This document shows positions 19,572 to 21,153 of a DNA stretch of 21,153 nucleotides, one piece after another. The stretch comes from a virus, in the IMG/VR virus record IMGVR_UViG_3300007541_000286, positions 1 to 21,153 of that record; one strand, given 5' to 3'. The translations under genes and the position numbers were made by a program. Position 1 is the stretch's first letter, and every line of letters starts with the position of its first letter. The notes beneath the pieces were generated by a model. The model saw only the letters and a program-made list of their open reading frames with translations, ran no database searches and was not told the origin of the DNA.

Positions 19572-20628
19572 CGAAGAGACAGCTATTGCTAGATCTGTTC
19601 TTGCGAACATGTCTAATGAGCAGATCATTTCAGCAAAAAGATTCTTTGATCGGTTTTCTGAATATAAGAAGCTGACCAAGTTGCATTCCGTCTATATTGA
19701 AGGCACAAGACAGGCTCTCAAGAATACAGGTAACAGTCGTATCTACGTAAAGTATAATATCGACGGGACTGTTACAGGTCGCATCTCGAACTCTGGAGCT
19801 AACATCGGACGCAAGAGGGAGGATAAGATCGGTGTGTCATTCCACACTCTCCCCCGTGAAGCTCTAGACGTAAACATTCGAGATTACGTGGTAGCTCCTC
19901 CTGGTTGGGACTTCATTACAATCGACATGAAGGCGATGGAGCTACGAGTCCTAGCACACGTAGCAAATGAACGCAACATGATCCATGCTTTCGAGAGTGG
20001 TGTGGATCTTCACAGCTACTCAGCAGGGCTTACCTTTAAGAAGGATCCTAGTGAAGTATCCAAGCTGGAGAGACAGATTGCTAAGGAAGTTAGCTTCCTT
20101 ACTGTATATGGTGGGACAGCGTTCACACTAGCTTCTAAGCGCAATATCCCTGAGGAGCGTGCCGAGGAGATCATCAACAACTGGATGTCTGCATTCCCAG
20201 GGGTGGGACGCTACATGAACACCATTGATGAATACATTAAACAGTTCGGGTATGCGAAGACTATCTTCGGTAGATTCCGCCACCTGCCGAACATCAACTC
20301 ACCCTTTAAAGGAGTCCGCAGAGAAGCTTTCCGCCAGGGCCTGAACTTCACAATCCAATCCGCTGCTAGTGATATTCTCCTGTGTGGTATGCTTGGTGTT
20401 ATTGAAAAGCTCAAGGGCATGAAGGCCAAGGTTGTGGCTACAGTTCACGACTCCATTGAACTGATTGCACCCAAGAGTGAGACAAAGGAAGTTGTAAGGA
20501 TCGTGAAGGATGAGCTTGAGAACTATCACTACCTAAGAGAAAACTTCCACATCAATCTCAAGGTTCCCCTCGCAGTTGATGTGGAAGTCGGTTCTAGCTT
20601 TGGTAATGGCGTGGAATATGGAGTTTAG
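19564..20628 (+). CDS. DNA polymerase family A, part 3: palm and fingers
   Basis: A 354-residue polymerase domain. GTVTGRISN (68-76) binds primer-template. Motif A is DFITIDMKAMELRVLAH, with Asp121 and Glu126; DYSQIELR of typical enzymes has become DMKAMELR. Motif B is R170-x3-K174-x3-F178-x3-YG, and Phe178 predicts discrimination against dideoxynucleotides as in E. coli Pol I. Motif C is VHDSIE with Asp296, where Ser replaces the usual Glu. The first possible start is TTG at 19564, 7 nt after AGAGGA (19551-19556), overlapping the previous stop by 8 nt. A TGA at 19558 closes the frame upstream. The frame is the same as that of part 1, so the two breaks cancel. The three pieces total about 874 residues, close to SPO1-type polymerases. 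T4 itself uses family B. Confidence 0.88.
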   Translation: MNNEETAIARSVLANMSNEQIISAKRFFDRFSEYKKLTKLHSVYIEGTRQALKNTGNSRIYVKYNIDGTVTGRISNSGANIGRKREDKIGVSFHTLPREALDVNIRDYVVAPPGWDFITIDMKAMELRVLAHVANERNMIHAFESGVDLHSYSAGLTFKKDPSEVSKLERQIAKEVSFLTVYGGTAFTLASKRNIPEERAEEIINNWMSAFPGVGRYMNTIDEYIKQFGYAKTIFGRFRHLPNINSPFKGVRREAFRQGLNFTIQSAASDILLCGMLGVIEKLKGMKAKVVATVHDSIELIAPKSETKEVVRIVKDELENYHYLRENFHINLKVPLAVDVEVGSSFGNGVEYGV

Positions 20629-21153
20629 CTCTTCTTCCTAGCTAATCCTTTTACAAGCTTAGAAAATGCTTTTTCATTAGCTGCTGCCTTAGCTCCCTCC
20701 TGACCTGATGACTTTGCCTTATTTATCTCGCTTCTTGCCATAGGTTTGGACTGCTTATTTGAGTCTCCTGCCTTGCCTCTATATGCAGTAGTTGATTTTT
20801 GAGTAGCCACTCCACCCATTACAGACTTCTTGGTGTTTTTGCCCTGAGCAGCCTTTGTGATTCTTTTGGTTGCCTTGCTAATTCCAACCTCCCTTTTCAT
20901 GGGAGTTTGTGTTGGATCCTGTGAGCTAGCTTTATCACGATAGCTCTGTACAGTTCCTTTGGAAAGCTCGTTAATAATCTTTTCTGCTAGGGACTCTCTT
21001 GCCTTCTTAACTTTCTTCTTACGAAGAAGTTTAAAGTCTTCACTATCTAGATCTCCACTCTTGTTGACATCTAATACATCTTGATTTCCTGGTAAATCTT
21101 CTTCTTTCATACCTTCTCTCCTCTTAATTTTCTTAACGCACCTTTCAAACTTA
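20625..21153 (-). CDS. Basic protein with EF-hand-like loop, probably 5'-partial at the window edge
   Basis: At least 161 residues if started at the ATG at 21110, which has GGAGAGAAGG just upstream. The frame stays open to the right edge, however, and the added codons read KFERCVKKIKRREG, which resembles a Cys-containing motif I associate with phage virion proteins. The gene may therefore begin outside the window. DVNKSGDLDSED (residues 14-25 from that ATG) is a full 12-residue calcium-binding loop with Asp, Asn, Ser, Gly, Asp and Asp at ligand positions, of the EF-hand or dockerin type. It is followed by a very basic helix and LAEKIINELSKGTVQSYRDK (about 41-60). The rest is Lys/Ser/Ala-rich and likely disordered. 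Its stop overlaps the convergent polymerase stop by 4 nt. Role unknown; a DNA-binding or virion-internal protein is my guess. Confidence 0.68.
   Translation of the reverse strand, partial: KFERCVKKIKRREGMKEEDLPGNQDVLDVNKSGDLDSEDFKLLRKKKVKKARESLAEKIINELSKGTVQSYRDKASSQDPTQTPMKREVGISKATKRITKAAQGKNTKKSVMGGVATQKSTTAYRGKAGDSNKQSKPMARSEINKAKSSGQEGAKAAANEKAFSKLVKGLARKKS

Overview
The window is a stretch of a T4-like myovirus genome (or a metagenome contig from one). It carries a recognisable head-neck-tail module: gp21-type prohead protease, gp22 scaffold, gp23 capsid, gp13/14/15 neck and terminator proteins, gp18 sheath and gp19 tube. A gp55-type late sigma factor is also present. There are no tRNAs, CRISPR arrays or insertion sequences. 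The DNA is AT-rich, and no feature fixes the host. Portal, terminase, baseplate and fibre genes lie outside the window.

Layout. (1) 69-4813, plus strand: a small acidic protein (possibly gp67-like), two small putative head-associated proteins, a gp21 protease with a long basic C-terminal extension, gp22 scaffold and gp23 capsid, closed by a strong terminator. (2) 4909-13925, plus strand: two large proteins that share almost the same C-terminal gp13 neck domain but carry different N-terminal modules (an SGNH esterase in one, a large possible polysaccharide-degrading domain in the other), then gp14, gp15, a small unknown protein, sheath and tube, closed by a second terminator. T4 has terminase genes 16 and 17 between 15 and 18; here they are missing. 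(3) 14000-17989, strands alternating: an 831-residue unknown protein, a PD-(D/E)XK nuclease on the minus strand, two small plus-strand genes (one with a thioredoxin-like pattern), and the late sigma factor on the minus strand. (4) 18007-20628, plus strand: a family A DNA polymerase with a uracil-DNA-glycosylase-like N-terminal domain, broken into three adjoining reading frames. (5) 20625 to the right edge, minus strand: a basic protein with an EF-hand-like loop, probably running off the window.

Two promoter classes can be read by eye. Late structural transcription units begin with a TAAATA-type element (related to the T4 late box TATAAATA) placed so close to the Shine-Dalgarno site that leaders would be about 8-15 nt; three of them share GTAWATA-NN-GTAGG. 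Region 3/4 genes instead have TATNAT boxes 5-6 nt before the start codon. Two of these boxes are palindromic and sit between divergent genes, so each could fire leaderless mRNAs in both directions.

The most unusual points are the duplicated neck protein carrying two different enzyme-like modules, the three-piece polymerase whose exonuclease active site is divided between two frames, the symmetric leaderless promoters, the lysine/proline-repeat extension of the protease, and short N-terminal I/L-x-E segments on several head-region proteins that look like prohead-protease propeptides.
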